NCBI GenBank assembly: GCA_025617745.1
Contig: CM046853.1
Span: forward strand, 57,869,233-57,933,232
Source of the DNA: Heliocidaris erythrogramma
Lineage: Eukaryota > Echinodermata > Echinoidea > Camarodonta > Echinometridae
Direction: 5' to 3'
Length of the DNA: 64,000 bases
Part shown: positions 12,843-25,952 of the stretch, piece by piece
How the letters are laid out: every line of letters begins with the position of its first letter
Numbering within the stretch: position 1 is the stretch's first letter
The notes under the pieces: generated by a model
What the model saw: only the letters and a program-made list of their open reading frames with translations
The model's database searches: none
Told to the model about the DNA's origin: nothing
Translations under genes and position numbers: made by a program

Positions 12843-14228
12843 CAGCTACTTGGCTGATTTACAATCGGGCCGTGTAACAATAATAAAACAAGGAATGATG
12901 AAATATCAATGCAAATAACTAAACAACAATTACATGCAGAGAAAATATGTGAAAGCAATATATAAATCATAGAAATTAAGATAAAGCTTATGAAAATATG
13001 GCAAAGCATATATAAAAATGAAAAAGTTCAGTAAGATATGGTGTAAAAACTAAAATACATTATAAAATATATAATGTGGAATATGAAATATGAAAAATAG
13101 AATATTAAATGTTAATGTAAAAGGCAAAATATATATAATTAGATTACGTTTAAAAAATAAAGAAATCTATCACGTATTTGACGTCCTGATGAAATTAGGC
13201 AAGGAAGAAGAAGATCTATAACAAACACAATTTTAAAAACAGAGTAAAAAATTAGAGGAATCTCAAATAAGGTAAGTTTTCGGTGTCTCAAAATTAGTTT
13301 TATGTTAGCTTACCTTTCTATTCCACAACCATAAGATGTAATAGTATTCATATCTCCGAAAAGAATAAAAAAAATCATTCTGTAATTGTATATGAAAGCT
13401 TTATAAGAAGTTTATTTATTGACTGCTCCTTAAATAGCAAATCTGAACTGTTTAACACCCCTCCCCCCCCCCCCCCCAAAAAAAAAAAATCATTCAGCTT
13501 TGTTGTGATATAATGAACATAGGATCAATAATCTATAGAAAATTATTGCTCTATTCACGCATGTTATAATAAGGAAAAGCATTATTGTCATAGAGGGGCG
13601 CTCTGAATCACCTTTGAAAGTGAGTTCCATATTTTGTGCACCTCTATGATTATAATGTGCGTTTGCCTGATTCAATTTTCGGACGACTAATATCAACACA
13701 AAGCCTACTTTGTCGCGTATCATAGATATGTTTTCTGTGTGAAAATGTCTCTCTTAGATAAAGCGGAACTTGGTTTGTCATAACCTTATACCTCATTACA
13801 GCAATATTATACTTTCTCCTCTCGGCGAGCGATTCCAAATTCAAAAGATCTAGGTTCCTTACTCCCTGTCCTTTCTCTGTCGTCTCTCCTCTTTGTTTTC
13901 CTTATCGGCTCTGAAAACTGTCCTCCTCTTTATCGCATGACTCTACCTTTCTGCACGCTTCTTGTGTATCAGACAATAAGCGTTAATGTCATCATATCAA
14001 ATCCGACCGTGTCTTAATCTTCATACACGTAATCATCTTTCTTAATCCCCCATGATCAAAGCAATCACCGCTTCGGCTCTATACCTTCAAAGGTGTCTCG
14101 AACTGTTACTTTGACTCTTGGGTAGTAGATATTGTTGTTCAAACTTCATCTACTGATTCGGTGGCAGTCGGCTTAGCTTTTCGCAAACTATATATACGAT
14201 CGACTGTGATCCGAGTTTGTAAATCGCG
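12843..14228. other. non-coding AT-rich stretch
   Basis: No exon or RNA gene recognised. It contains a poly-C/poly-A run near 13451-13478 and many ATATAAAA-like words. Confidence 0.6.
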
Positions 14229-14819
14229 ATAGCATTAAAATATTGGCATTTTTACGAATACAATCTACCTGTTTTAGGTTCTAAACAAAAATATGAATAC
14301 TAATCATACACTGTAAAAAATTGCTGTAGGAATTTACAGTAAATTACTGGCAACCCGCTGCACAGTAAATTACTGTATTTTTCACGGTATTGTACTGTTC
14401 ATTCTACAGTTAAACTGTAAAAAGCAGTATATAACTGTAAAAAAAAATTATTTAACTGTAAATGATACAGTATTTTACCGTGCAGCCGGATTGCCAGTAA
14501 TTTACTGTACTTCCTGCAGTATTTTTTTACAGTGTAGGGTTTGGGTGCTCTGTGAGCCTTATACCCGGAATAAGGGCCAAAACAATTTAAAATCGTAGAC
14601 AATCGTAGGGTTGCTCTGACGTCACTACGACTCGGAGCCGATTTGAACTTTCCTCTGACTAGAAAGCTCGCATAGGCCGTATTTTTTATTTTACTACCTA
14701 TATGACTATTCAGGAACTCAGTAAAAAATGTGTTGTGTGCATTTGAATGTTTATATCAGATACAATTACATTTTCTTCCGGAATCGGATCGCAGACCGAT
14801 CGTTCAGTGTGCGGTGGGC
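14229..14819. mobile_element. host repeat 'Z', copy 1 (interrupted)
   Basis: This segment aligns to 25953-26850 on the same strand: shared 'tctacctg..t.aggttct', 'atgaatacta', 'aatcgtagacaatcgtagg', 'tgctctgacgtc', 'ttacattttcttcc', 'aatcggatcgcagacc' and 'gtgtgcggtgggctt'. Copy 1 is split by a 226-bp MITE (14309-14534). Terminal repeats of Z are not defined, so its class is unknown. Confidence 0.75.
14309..14534. mobile_element. palindromic MITE with TA target duplication
   Basis: Almost the whole element is an inverted repeat. It starts CACTGTAAAAAATTGCTG and ends with the complement (..TTTTTTTACAGTG). Subterminal parts also match (TTACTGGCAA/TTGCCAGTAA). It is flanked by TA on both sides (14307-14308, 14535-14536). 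The second copy of the host repeat keeps the uninterrupted site with a single TA at 26039-26040. Length and TA duplication fit a Tc1/mariner-type non-autonomous element. Confidence 0.88.
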
Positions 14820-14823
14820 TTAA

Positions 14824-16128
14824 AGCAGCTCTCATACATCTGAGAATGTTCATTACGAAAAGGTACGATTCTTTGCGACAAAAAAAATCGCAGATTTTCC
14901 CAGCATTTTGTAATGAACATTCGCAGAGGTTCGTAACGTTCGTAAATGTTCGTAAGAATTCGCAGCCGAGTGCAGGCTTCGCAGAATTTTTTCAACATGT
15001 TCAAAAATTTCAGGAAACGTAACTATTCGTAATGTAACGTAACATATTCGTATTTCATTCGTATCTATCGTAACTCATTCGTATATTTCGTAACTCATTC
15101 TTAATGACTTGACAGCCAAGAATTTGATACGAATTAATGCGAATATTACGAATATCTGCGAATTATCCATGGTGAACAGTGTACAATTGGAAAAATGTGG
15201 AGAGAATGTCATGAAAAGTTGCTGTAGAATTGTGAAACGCTGTGAAAACGCGCGGAAAATACGTCACTTCCGGTTATATCGCATATAAATCGCAAACATT
15301 CGTAACTTTTCCGTAACTTTTCGTAACTGTTCCGTAAGTAATGCTACAGTCACACGGCCATGTTACGGACCTGCGGATGCCTGCGTATATTTGGATAATG
15401 AAAATGCGTAATTTTTACCCCCAAATAACGCAAATTTGAGCAAAAGTTACCTATATTCTGCGGACGATACGGATTAGTTACGGATGTTACGTATGAATTA
15501 CGGATGTTACGGGTAAAACCTGTTGATGAGCCCATCCGCTGCCAACCCGCTGACACATGTCACGGACGACTTACGGATGACTTACGGACGATACGTATGA
15601 GTTACGTAGTTTATGTATGGATAACGTATATTTTGCGGATGCTTACGTATATTTCATCCGCAGCAGAATTTTGAGATTTTCAAAATTCACGCTGCGGATC
15701 TGCGTATGTCTGCGGATCCTGCGGATTAGGTTACGGATGGATACGGACGTTTTACGCAAAAATACGCAAAGATACGGATCAATACGCATGATACGGAACA
15801 ATACGCAAATTCTACCTAAATTCTGCGCAAAAGACCTTGCGCGGGAAATTTAAAATAACTTGAGATTTTCAAAACTTTTTCGCGGAAGACCTCGATTCCT
15901 GCGCACTCCCACGGATTTTTACGGATGCACTTACGGATGATACGCATGATACGGATTGCTGCGGATTTCTACGGATTTTTACGGATGCACATCCGCAGAC
16001 ATGCGTATCGCGCGTATCTGTCCGTCTGACCATAGCATATCGCAGTCAATCGCAAACATTCGTGGATTTTCACATCGTTACCATTCATATCCAAATTCGT
16101 AAAATATTCTCGCATGTATGCGAGAGGC
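14824..16128 (+). mobile_element. TTAA-flanked TIR element 'E', copy 1 (itself interrupted)
   Basis: The ends are inverted repeats: AGCAGCTCTCATACATCTGA on the left and, on the complement from the right, GCCTCTCGCATACATGCGAG. TTAA stands at both borders (14820-14823, 16129-16132), the target type of piggyBac-like elements. A second copy in opposite orientation lies at 26167-26761. The interior has no transposase but many TTCGTA/TACGAA words. It is broken by a 697-bp insertion at 15341-16037. The border differs by one A between the two copies, so the exact termini are uncertain by a base. Confidence 0.85.
15341..16037. mobile_element. 'CAGTCACAC' TIR element with dense TACGGAT-type array, nested in E
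   Basis: Terminal inverted repeats are ATGCTACAGTCACACGGCCA (left) and about TGCTATGGTCAGACGGACA (complement of the right end). TA flanks both sides (15339-15340 and 16038-16039), and copy 2 of element E has the empty site with one TA at 26257-26258. The interior is packed with variants of TACGGAT, TGCGGAT, TACGTAT and TACGCA; I count at least 15 ACGGA words in under 700 bp. No long ORF of interest: a non-autonomous element. Confidence 0.85.
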
Positions 16129-16132
16129 TTAA

Positions 16133-17788
16133 CTCTGTTGCCTTATGCGACAGCACTATGCTAGATACAGTATTTGTTTGTTTGTTTTGTTTTGTTTCGT
16201 TTTTTGTTTTTTGTTTAGTTTTGTTGTTGTTTTTTCGATGGTATAAGGGCACAATGCGGGCACATCTGCACAGTCTTGCGGGGTAAAATGCAGGCAAATA
16301 GGGCACGACCCTAACTGTTCTTTTCTATAAACTGCAAGCAACAAGTTACACCGGATAGATAGATAACCTATAAAGTGATTTGTTACGATCATGTACTTGC
16401 CAGTCTGTTTTTCCATGAAAAGTCTTGGAACCTTGTTTTTAAATTCATTCTGGTGACCCACTTCCCGACATTCCAAGAAGTTAAGAAGTATATGTTTTGT
16501 ATTTTATTCTGAAGGTATACTGAAATGGCAGGGTGGGTATTTTCACGATGCCGTAACCCGTGAGTGGAATTTAAATATACATGTTCATGGCATTTTCTGA
16601 AGCATGAACATGATGAAATTAACGTCAATCTCAGCATCTGCCCACACTAACAAACATGATGTTGGCCTACATACAAGATGAATTCTAAGAGGAACAAAGT
16701 AAATAAATCAATGGGGCCCGATATTTAACTTCATTTATTTGTTTAAGCAGAATAATGTCCTATGGTATTTGAACGAAAAAGAAAACAAATAAAGAGTGAA
16801 ACAGAGCTTAAAAGTTCAGCGACTGACAATGTCTAGAATTACAGAGAGGGGCAGGCAAAAGGGAGAAAGATCTCAAGTATAACGCATGCCATAGGGGCAG
16901 AGGCCGTCTGGGAAGACGACTAGAAATAAGATAATGACAATCTATGCATTCGGTATTTTGTATTCATTTACACAGCAGATCCCATTACAAATCCCCGAAC
17001 TTTAATTTTTTTAAATTTGAATCAGCCAAACCATATTCCAACAAACTCATGCAAACTAGGAAACTTTGGGTAGCTTTTTCAGCTTCAACATTCTCTCGAA
17101 ATTTTAACCAAACGATAGATGTTGAATTTAAAGTGGTAATAAAACGTATTCGCAACAAGTTACCGTGTCACGATCCAGCAATCATAATTCAACTCCTATA
17201 CTCCAACCTCTATCTCCGATGACATACCAACCCAGAGCCCCTTTTGATAACGGCAATACATCTGTATCCTTAAACCAATAAATCAGAGCTAATGGTCCTC
17301 TTATCATTCACTCTTCCATCTCTTGCATGCCTCGTAAGTCTTTCTCACCCCCTTCTTATACCTTCAATTATTTCTGATTATAGAACCATTAGTAAAAGTC
17401 GAAAAACACGTCACTCTCTGACAACGAAATCTTAGACTAAAGATCATCGTGATAATTATCGTCATAAATCTGTCCTACTAATGAAGCTTACGATGATATG
17501 GACGTGACCAAAAGCAAAAGGGGAGATAAATATAGTAGATGAGAGTGTTCAAGTTTAAGTCAGCTTTTAGTCCTGGCAAGACTCGTTGCATATCAGATTC
17601 TGTGGCAAAAATATATTCTAATAGAAAAAATTTTGATTTCCACTCCCAAAATCGGTTTACTTTATACTCGTTGACCTATGTAGTGTTAACTAACGTTAAC
17701 ATTAACACTACATTTCTTCAATCACTATTACTACTTCTTTTTCTTAGCTAGTTTCCTTCTATACCGATCCTACTGCGTTTACCGTTTA
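16133..17788. other. non-coding stretch
   Basis: No supportable gene. A T-rich (GTTTT)n-like patch sits at about 16175-16235. The ORFs found here are short and domain-free. Confidence 0.6.
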
Positions 17789-17794
17789 CTCCAT

Positions 17795-17900
17795 TACTAC
17801 TTCTCCTTCTCCTCCTCCTCCTCCTTCTTCTTCTTCTTCTCTTCTACTACTACTACTACTACTACTAGTACTACTATTACTGCGAGTACGACTACGACTA
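17795..17900. repeat. (TTC)n/(TAC)n trinucleotide repeat
   Basis: Runs of CTC/TTC followed by about 10 TAC/ACT units, imperfect at both ends. Confidence 0.9.
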
Positions 17901-18042
17901 TACGCTACTATACTGCTTCTACTTCCCCATCTTACCAACTAAGTATTATCTAAGGTTATATATCTTTTTGAAGCCATTCTTATTTCCTAGTAATCCAGAG
18001 AGTTGGGAGGATATCAAAATGAATTAAAAGCAGCAGACTTCG

Positions 18043-18069
18043 ACCCCCCCCCCCCCTTTCTCTCTCCCT

Positions 18070-18112
<43 letters not shown>
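18043..18112. repeat. C-run and (CT)n microsatellite
   Basis: A poly-C tract runs directly into CCCTCT and then about 15 perfect CT units. Confidence 0.95.
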
Positions 18113-18113
<1 letters not shown>

Positions 18114-18760
18114 ACCTCATCAAGTCTCTATCTCCCTGTCTTTCTTTTCTGTTCTTGTCTTCACGTTTGTCACTTTGATTTGATGCCTTGTTACGCATGA
18201 AGAGGAAGACGCCATTTTCTTCCACGCGATTACACTACACCACTCCATCAGTCATTAGCGACTAATCGCCAGAAAACTCTGGACTTCAACTGGTGTCATG
18301 CGAAATCATTCATTCATATCTACAGGGACAGACTTTCAGACAATATTGTAATGTTCTCTAAGAAAGCAGTTGAAATTTCCATAAGTATTAGCAGCCAACA
18401 CAGTATGAAATAATGGTTAAAATGTGCATCTTAACCGGCACAATAGCAGCACATTCTGAAGTTGCGAAAGTGAACCTTTTTATCGTTTAATTCTTAAATA
18501 TTGACTCCTTAAAAGTGCATATCGTTTTATTCGGCTTATGCAACGGGTTAATATTTAGTTTATTTTGAGCCCTAATTTGATTGTGTATCGGTTAGAGAAG
18601 TACGAGTTTAAACCTTTATTTCTACAGTGATTTTGCTCTTGTATCGGGATGATGATGATAATGTTAGTGATCTTACAAGAAGACAGACTTTCATGTTTAC
18701 AGATGTGTACATCATGAGAGCTCAAAACACACAAGTAAATAAATGCATGTTGTTGCCAAT

Positions 18761-18875
18761 TTTATTTTTGTATTTTAATTTATTTTTATTTATCTTTATT
18801 TGTTTATTTATTTTTTTATTTATTTATTTATTTTTTTATTTATTTATTTATTTTTTTTTTTTGGGGGGGGGGGGG
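18761..18875. repeat. (ATTT)n repeat ending in poly-T and poly-G
   Basis: Imperfect TTTA/ATTT units over about 90 bp, then T12-type and G14-type runs. Confidence 0.9.
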
Positions 18876-21550
18876 CGCTTGTTGGACAATTTTCGGCAAA
18901 CCTTTAGGCAAAATTTTTGTAAACTACTTCCTCTCGTGATATTCTCCGTCCTCCACTTTCAGCCCCCTCCAGTCCCTCTGCTCAGGAAAAAAAAAAATTT
19001 GAAGGGCTGATCGGAGCTCAAATCTATCCTCGCCCTCTGATAAACGAGAGCGCACGGCATCTTCACAAATGGTGACACATTCACGATCAAAGAACTAACA
19101 TTGCGGAGAAAATTTGGGCAGATTTATTACCGGTCGTAGGAAAAAGGCGTCAATGCAAGGCGAGCGTGGATGCCACTTCAACTTTAGATAAACGGGCCAT
19201 ATGAACGGAAACACGAATGCGAAAGCCGATACTCGTTTAATAATTGAAAGAAAATGGACCAGGGATAAGAGCCGAAGTAGTACCATAACGCGGGTTTTTA
19301 CGACACTCTTTTACGTAATTTGAGGATAACAGATTTCTTCTCGGGGCAGACAAACAAGCCCTTCGAAGCGTATTTTTTTTCGCGTGCGTGAAAGTTGTAC
19401 AGTAAACCTGTCAGTCGGAAAAGGCAAAATGATGAGGAAAAGAGTGTTAACGGATGCGGTTTAATGACAATACGTCACTCTTTCCTCTTTCAACTAAAAG
19501 GTTAAGTAAATGGAAGACCATCTCCGTCATTTTGAAATGATTTTCAAGAGACAAGATTAGAACAAGCTTTTCACGGTCGTTGATTTGTCTGCTTTATCAA
19601 AGTACTTTTTAAATATTAAAACGTAAAATGAATAGAGAGACAAGTCCATGATCGTCAGTTTTTATTTTACACTTTAAAAACAGTTATTTTAGAACACTAC
19701 TTCTGCAGTTCGATTACTATTCATTTGTGACTTTTATGTGGCTAGTTTGAAATATTTCAGAGATGCATAGGAAAGGTCACTATTGAATGTATTCCCCTTG
19801 TTTATATAAAACAACCGGGAAGTCTAAATTGTGATTTTTTTTTTCTCAAGCGATATGATGATATATGTAAAGAAGAAGAACAACATGACATTATATAATT
19901 ATCATAGATAATGGCGCACAGAATCAAATACAAATCAAGCATATAAGGGATTAAAATAGACATGGTGGGTGTGTTGCGCGACTTCAAAATAACATAGGCC
20001 TATATTTATAATACAAAATGAAACAAACAACGGAACAAAAACAGATCAAATAAAAAAAAACGCCCCTTTCCTCCTAAGCAGGAGATATAATATATCACTT
20101 CTAGGATCATATACCTTAGATTAATAAAGAGAGTTGCATTACACTTTTATTCCATATTGATTTTTATTTCTAATAAATAACGCTAATATTATAGAGATTT
20201 TTTATTAAAATTATGATTGTGCAGTTGAAAACAAGGAACAATATCTCAAACATACAAAATAGAAAAAATATAAGCTGTGGTTACTGTGTCGATGCAGCAC
20301 TTGATTAAAACCATTTTAAGTCTTCCCAAATCCATACCGAGATCACTTATGAGAAGGAGCTTGAAATGATAATTATCAGAAAACTCAAACACCGACGTCA
20401 AATGTATTTTAATTATGCGTTCGTCAATTCTGGAAAATACCTGATAAAATTATAAATTCAAGGTGTGGATTTCGTTGAATGTCTTGTGCATAACCAATAT
20501 GAATTATAGTATGCGCAGAAGTAGATGGAATACAGATGAGTGTAATAATGATTATGACCTACATTTCTGCGAATATAAATATTCGTTTCTAAGAAATATT
20601 ACGGTTTTTAATTATGAGATGCATTGTAGACAAATGCAGTCATCAGTCATGGGCAAGTGCGTATGGTAACCATCTTTTTTTATTTGCTTGTCAGAGAATT
20701 CTGGAGGAAACGTAAGAAAAAAATGGTTAAGTTTTTTTTTCTTTGCTTCTCACAATATTTTCGGAGATTTGTGTGCCCCCCCCCCCCCTTTAACAAAATC
20801 CTGGATCCGCCCCTGATGGTACCTATGTCGATTTTATGTAAGAAAAAATGCATGCTATCAGGATTATTTCGGAGTGTTTGTCGTCAACGATTTATGACGT
20901 TGTTGTCATGTCCGATATTTTCAAAAGGGGAAATGGTGGGAGGGGAAATAATGGGTGAACTAAAAACTGTGACGTTACGCACTTCTTTCATAACATTGGC
21001 AATAGCGTCCTCTCCATAATCGCGAGTCCAATTTCTTCTTCAGCCAAGAAGTAATGTACGGAAAGAAGACGAACTCAAAGTGTGCCCAAGTTTTTGGCAC
21101 TAGTCGAGCAAGAGCAATGTGACAGGACGGAAGTAAGCCATCAAGCCATCGATTGGCCAAGTGAATAGGGTGTCTTTCTTATTGACAGGTCGACGTAGAA
21201 AGGATCACGTGACCATGTCGCCATTTTGAATTGGATGGTCAAGTAATGTACTATTTCGTTCCCTCTGGCATAGTCTGAAGGCTGTTCAATAAAAAAAGAA
21301 ACAATAAAAATATTAGCTGATAATCATGTGAAAAGTTGTTAGCCTGTTCCTATTTGATTGCTCAGTAAGGAGAACCATCTCTCTAAATTTTGCAGATTCC
21401 TTGATAGTTATTCTTCCATGGGGGCTGCCATTTTGGAAAACTGTGATGTCATAGTCGTACATGCCATTTACCTGTGCAGAATGGATATGGTCTTGCATTT
21501 TACCCTCAGGGCAGGGCTCAAAATATATTGGAGATAGCATATTGTTATAG
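18876..21550. other. non-coding stretch, a few GC-richer patches
   Basis: No exon recognised. The patches at 19000-19330 and 21025-21250 are GC-richer than their surroundings and contain no repeat I recognise, so they are candidates for conserved non-coding DNA. At 20775-20815 there is a C-run followed by 'atcctggatccgcccctg', a common border sequence of dispersed repeats. Confidence 0.45.
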
Positions 21551-21552
21551 AG

Positions 21553-21951
21553 GAGGCGAGTTGGCTCAGTCGGTAACGTTTCTGCCTGTCGAACCAAAGA
21601 TCGTGGGTTCGAATCCACCCCGGGCGGATGACTGAAGCCTGCGTTGTGTGTTAACGTGCCCCTTCCTTGTTTCATAGACACAGGCTATGTTACAGTGGAA
21701 AACACTCCGTCCCTCGGATAGGACGTTAACTGGAGGTCCCGTGTAGAGGAAAGTCACCACCTTTGCACGTTAAGAACCCACTGCACTATTCGAATAAGAG
21801 TAGGGGAAACCCCGGTGTAGTGGTACACCTGTATATCCCAATCAGTTATATCGGGAGGAGAGACCTAAGGGTTACAGTGATTCAGTTCGCTTTTCCCCTC
21901 CCAGGCACAGGTGACGCCGAATACTTAATAATAATAATAATAATAATAATA
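21553..21951 (+). mobile_element. tRNA-derived SINE with (AAT)n tail
   Basis: The head looks like a tRNA with both internal RNA polymerase III promoter boxes: A box TTGGCTCAGTCGG at about 21570-21582 and a perfect B box GGTTCGAATCC at about 21606-21616. About 300 bp of non-tRNA body follow, ending in a (AAT)n tail at 21927-21951. The head does not fold into a clean anticodon arm, as expected for a SINE rather than a tRNA gene. No clear target-site duplication is visible. Confidence 0.82.
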
Positions 21952-24900
21952 GGTCCTCATGAAAGAAAAAGATCCGACTGAGTAATACATTTTCAAAAAG
22001 GTGACATTTTAGTCATTTTGTGTGTTGGAGCGAATGGGGGAGTTACATCAGCTACATCACAGTGACATTACCTATTCAGCCAATTTGAAATTCCCATATG
22101 TATAGTGATTACAACTTTCAAAAATTCATAACTTTCTTACTGCTTGTCCAATTTCGTTCAAACTTTCATCAATCTACTTCTCTGATTTTTCCTCTTTCTT
22201 TTAAAGCAACTTGCTATTAAGGTTGGATTTCCCTTTAAGATTAAAACGAATAATCTGATTCTTCGATAGGGAAATGAAAGACGCTTTTATTCCTAGTGAA
22301 CAATTATGTTCTTACTTTAGAGTCGAATGTATTTTTTTATAAGATTTATCGACAACTAACTTTGATTTTAACACATTTTTTATATGAACGCAAAGATTTC
22401 AAATTTCAAACATTTTCATCTTGCATCGATATTGTACATATCCTAAGAGACACTTTTTAGACGAAGAATCGCTACGGGATCCCGCGATTAAATTTCCATG
22501 TTTCCTATTCCACTTGGAGAATGGTTTGTTGGTTTATAAAGGCACTCATACACAGTCAACTGTGTTGATTCACCATTTACCTCTTTCAAACTTTATATCA
22601 GTAATTGCATTATTCAGCAGAGAGCGATCTCATCCCCTTCAACAAAATTTTAGATTACATTCAAAGACGTCACTGCAAATTCCACAGGTGGTGAGGTGGA
22701 ATATAATATTTATGAAAGTGCGCGTAGAGAAGGACGTGATGGAGGAAGGAAAAGTGGGCACACAAATAAAATATTGAGGAAGAGAGAAAGAGAGAGAAAG
22801 AGGGAGTGTGGGTGGGTGTGTGTGTGTGAGTGAATGTCTAGTTTTAGGGAAGTAATTAAGTGTGGATGAGAGGGATGGAAGGTTTCTACGCAGTGGTAGT
22901 TCCGTGGTAGTAGGGGCATATGTGGGTAGGGAGGGGTCCTTGTCGTTTGTTTGTTTGTTGTTGTTTTTTTAAATAATAGATTTCGTAAAATTATGATTTG
23001 TTCACTTTGTTTGGATATACATCATCACACTAATATGTTTAAATCTTATATAATCATGTATGGAATAATTTCAATTCAGTTACAGCATTAGAAACGCACA
23101 TTTATTAGTTTTGATTTTACATTCCAGAGGGAGAATATTTTGCATGATAATTATATAAGTGATGATAAAGTATTTTATTTGTTCATTTTGTTAAAACATT
23201 CAAAGAGATCTGTTGATTGTATAATTTGTGTTTCATGGAATCATTAATAAAGATCATTGAAACAAAAGTGTGTGTGTGTTGTTGTTTTTTGCCTACCCAT
23301 CCGCGAAGCTTCCCTGACAGCATCAGTTTTCCAACTTTTTAATTTGAGTAAGTGAGAAATGGGAATGTGAGCAGGTACACCGGAATGGGGGGGGGGGGGG
23401 GGAAGGGGGGTTACTTTGTTATATATGAAATTTTCTCTTTCATTTGTATTATTGATACTATCGGAAAGTTGTGTTAATATTGTTAATCCATATTGTTTGT
23501 TATTATTGGTATATAATTGTAAATTCTTTATTTTGAAAAAGAGAGAAAATAAAAGATCAACAAAAACAAAAAAGTGTGTGTGAGTGGGGGGGAGGGGGGT
23601 AAGTGCACCCGACGCATCTTCTCTGTCCGCGAGTGCAAGGGGGTATAAAACGAACAGACAGAATGGTTAGGGGTAGATCGAAACCCCATTTCAAAATTAC
23701 TTGAGCAGTTTGAATTTGGCTCGACTTTTTCTTACCACGACTGTCACTTTGTCTCGGATTCCGCCGGGAAACGAGGCGCACTTTTCAGGGGGTGGTAGAA
23801 ACCAGCGAGAAATCAAGCTGTAAATTATAGGAGAACACCTTAACTGTATCGTAATGAATATGCAATATCTAGCCTTGACATGTCATAATATACTTCCATT
23901 TTGCTTCTCACTGAAGAGAAATATCGCGTGCATGGTAGTCGGCCCAATTTGAGCTGCGTTCTCTCTCACTTACCCCCTCCCCCTCTCTCTCTCACACACA
24001 CACACACACATACATGGACTTGTGGGGAACTCTATTCATTTCTCCTATTGTATTTTGTACCCCGCAAGCACTTCTCCTATTGTATTTTGTACCCCAAAAG
24101 CATGACGGAATAAAGGCCATCATTGTGCTCTTTTGTTCTCTGTACCCCACAAGGCTATCTATGTAAGGGCACTCCCTCGCGCACCCATCCCTGCGATCCT
24201 TAACCATGTTATCATTCCTCAAAATTATTATTCTTTTACTAAGCAGAATGGCAATTTTGCACATTTTTTTTTGAAGTTTGAATAAACCTGACTGTACACG
24301 TTTCGTACAACATGTGCTTCTATTACAAGGGAGGATTATTACACTCTTCCAGTATTGGCCGAGATGTTGGAAATTCAGATTAACACTCACTGTTAAGTTT
24401 TTACCTCCTCATTTGTCATAGTAAGCAAAGGATAAATGAAAATAATTTGTGTGCCTGACCTGGCATAGAAATTCACTCTTACAACCAGACAACAGCCACG
24501 TGCAAAACACAGAAGAAGGTGTGTGTGTCAAGGGTTTCTACGAAGCTCTGTGATTCCCGGCCGGGCAGAGGGAGTCGGGTCGCCTCCATTTGACGTTCCT
24601 TTTAAGATATGTGTAAACTAATGTCCATCGGAAAGAGTGGACGGAACATTCACAATCTGACACATGCATCCAGTGATACAAGTGGAATATGAGGACATAT
24701 TCTCCAAGTTTCATGACGTAATACTTCAGTAACGGTGTTTCTGATACCATTTGTTCTAGCTATCCTAGTGTTTTGCTATAAATTATTATGTAAATTTCTA
24801 TGTCTAACGTGGATAATTTTACTGGCATCACCGATTGAGATATTTTATCCCCACATTTAAACGAACAATTGTTTGTTTTAGTAATATTTTATCTCTGAAA

Positions 24901-25727
24901 GTCTGCCCGTCCATCGCTTCTAGCTGGAGTACCTTTATATAGAGAGTAGCGACATAAACGTCTGACTTTTCGGGAAACAAAATGGCGTTTGAATTCTTTC
25001 TATTGAGAACACACAGGTGCTCATCGGAATTGAATAGAAATGTTGCGTAGCAGATGAAACAAAATGGCGTTCAAATCATGAGTTGTCGCTACTCTCTTAT
25101 ATGTAGGTACTCTACTTCTAGCCACCGTCCATCTCCCCCCCCCCCCCCCCTCTCCCTCTCTCTCTCTCTCTATTTCTATATTTCTTTGTACTAAATTCTG
25201 TTTCACCCACATTCCACACCTAATACACATCCACACCCTACATCTCAAACGTATCCACCTATACCCTCCCTCCCAGCAGTCGGCAGGCATGTCAAGGCAT
25301 ATTTTACGCCGTTTTCCGCCGCCGCCGCCGCTCCACTCACCTCTCTCCGACGGCTAATGTTCCTCGTCGCATCCATTAGTCGGCCATAGATACATATAAC
25401 TGGAAGATAAAAAGTGGTAGAGAGAAATGGACGAGTGAGGGTTCCATATCGATTCACCCCTGTTGACCTATTCTAACCAGTCCATACCAGGCTGACTTTA
25501 CGCAAGTCAATTTCCAACAAGAGTCAAACCTCATAATGGCATTAGGAATCGTGATAAGATTATTGACAACCCTGAGGAGATCTAACATGGCTTGACCTCA
25601 AAGATATCATGGATTTCGAGGCGATAATCTTGTGATTGAAAGCAAAATAGGGGTATAAAGTGGAGTCTAAGGTGCGTATCGCCTCCAATAACGTTTTCCC
25701 TCTTCGCCGACATGATCATGTATTGTT
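21952..25727. other. non-coding stretch with simple repeats
   Basis: No gene supported. It contains GA/GT-rich runs near 22778-22830, G-runs near 23386-23402, a CA run at 23994-24010 and a C-run plus (CT)n at 25136-25172. A possible retroelement tail 'aataaagatcattgaaac' lies near 23240-23265. Confidence 0.5.
24040..24102. repeat. 31-bp tandem repeat, two copies
   Basis: The unit ttctcctattgtattttgta + ccccgcaagca occurs twice with few changes (second copy ccccaaaagca). A degenerate third version with 'tgtaccccacaag' is near 24140. Confidence 0.8.
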
Positions 25728-25735
25728 GGGTTTAA

Positions 25736-25920
25736 AGTGCCCCTGCAACCCAGATCTGGAGCATTGTTTTTTAGGGTGGAGCTTGGCACGTTTGAGAAAA
25801 TGATTTTTAAAAATATTTAAAAATCTATGAACCACATTTAGATGTTTGAATAACAAGATATCAGTTGAATGCATCCCTGCACATCAACAGAAATCAACTT
25901 GCATTTGGGTTGCAGTGGAC
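25736..25920. repeat. possible small inverted-repeat element next to poly-T
   Basis: The left end agtgcccctgcaaccca is matched, with mismatches, by the complement of tgggttgcagtggac at 25906-25920; a 20-T run follows. It could be a short MITE but only one copy is seen. Confidence 0.35.
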
Positions 25921-25952
25921 ATTTTTTTTTTTTTTTTTTTTGGGGGGGGAAT

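Noticed and set aside
21566..21760. ORF containing ARGGFEPTIFGSTGR
   Set aside because: Antisense translation of the SINE's tRNA-like head; a common artefact.
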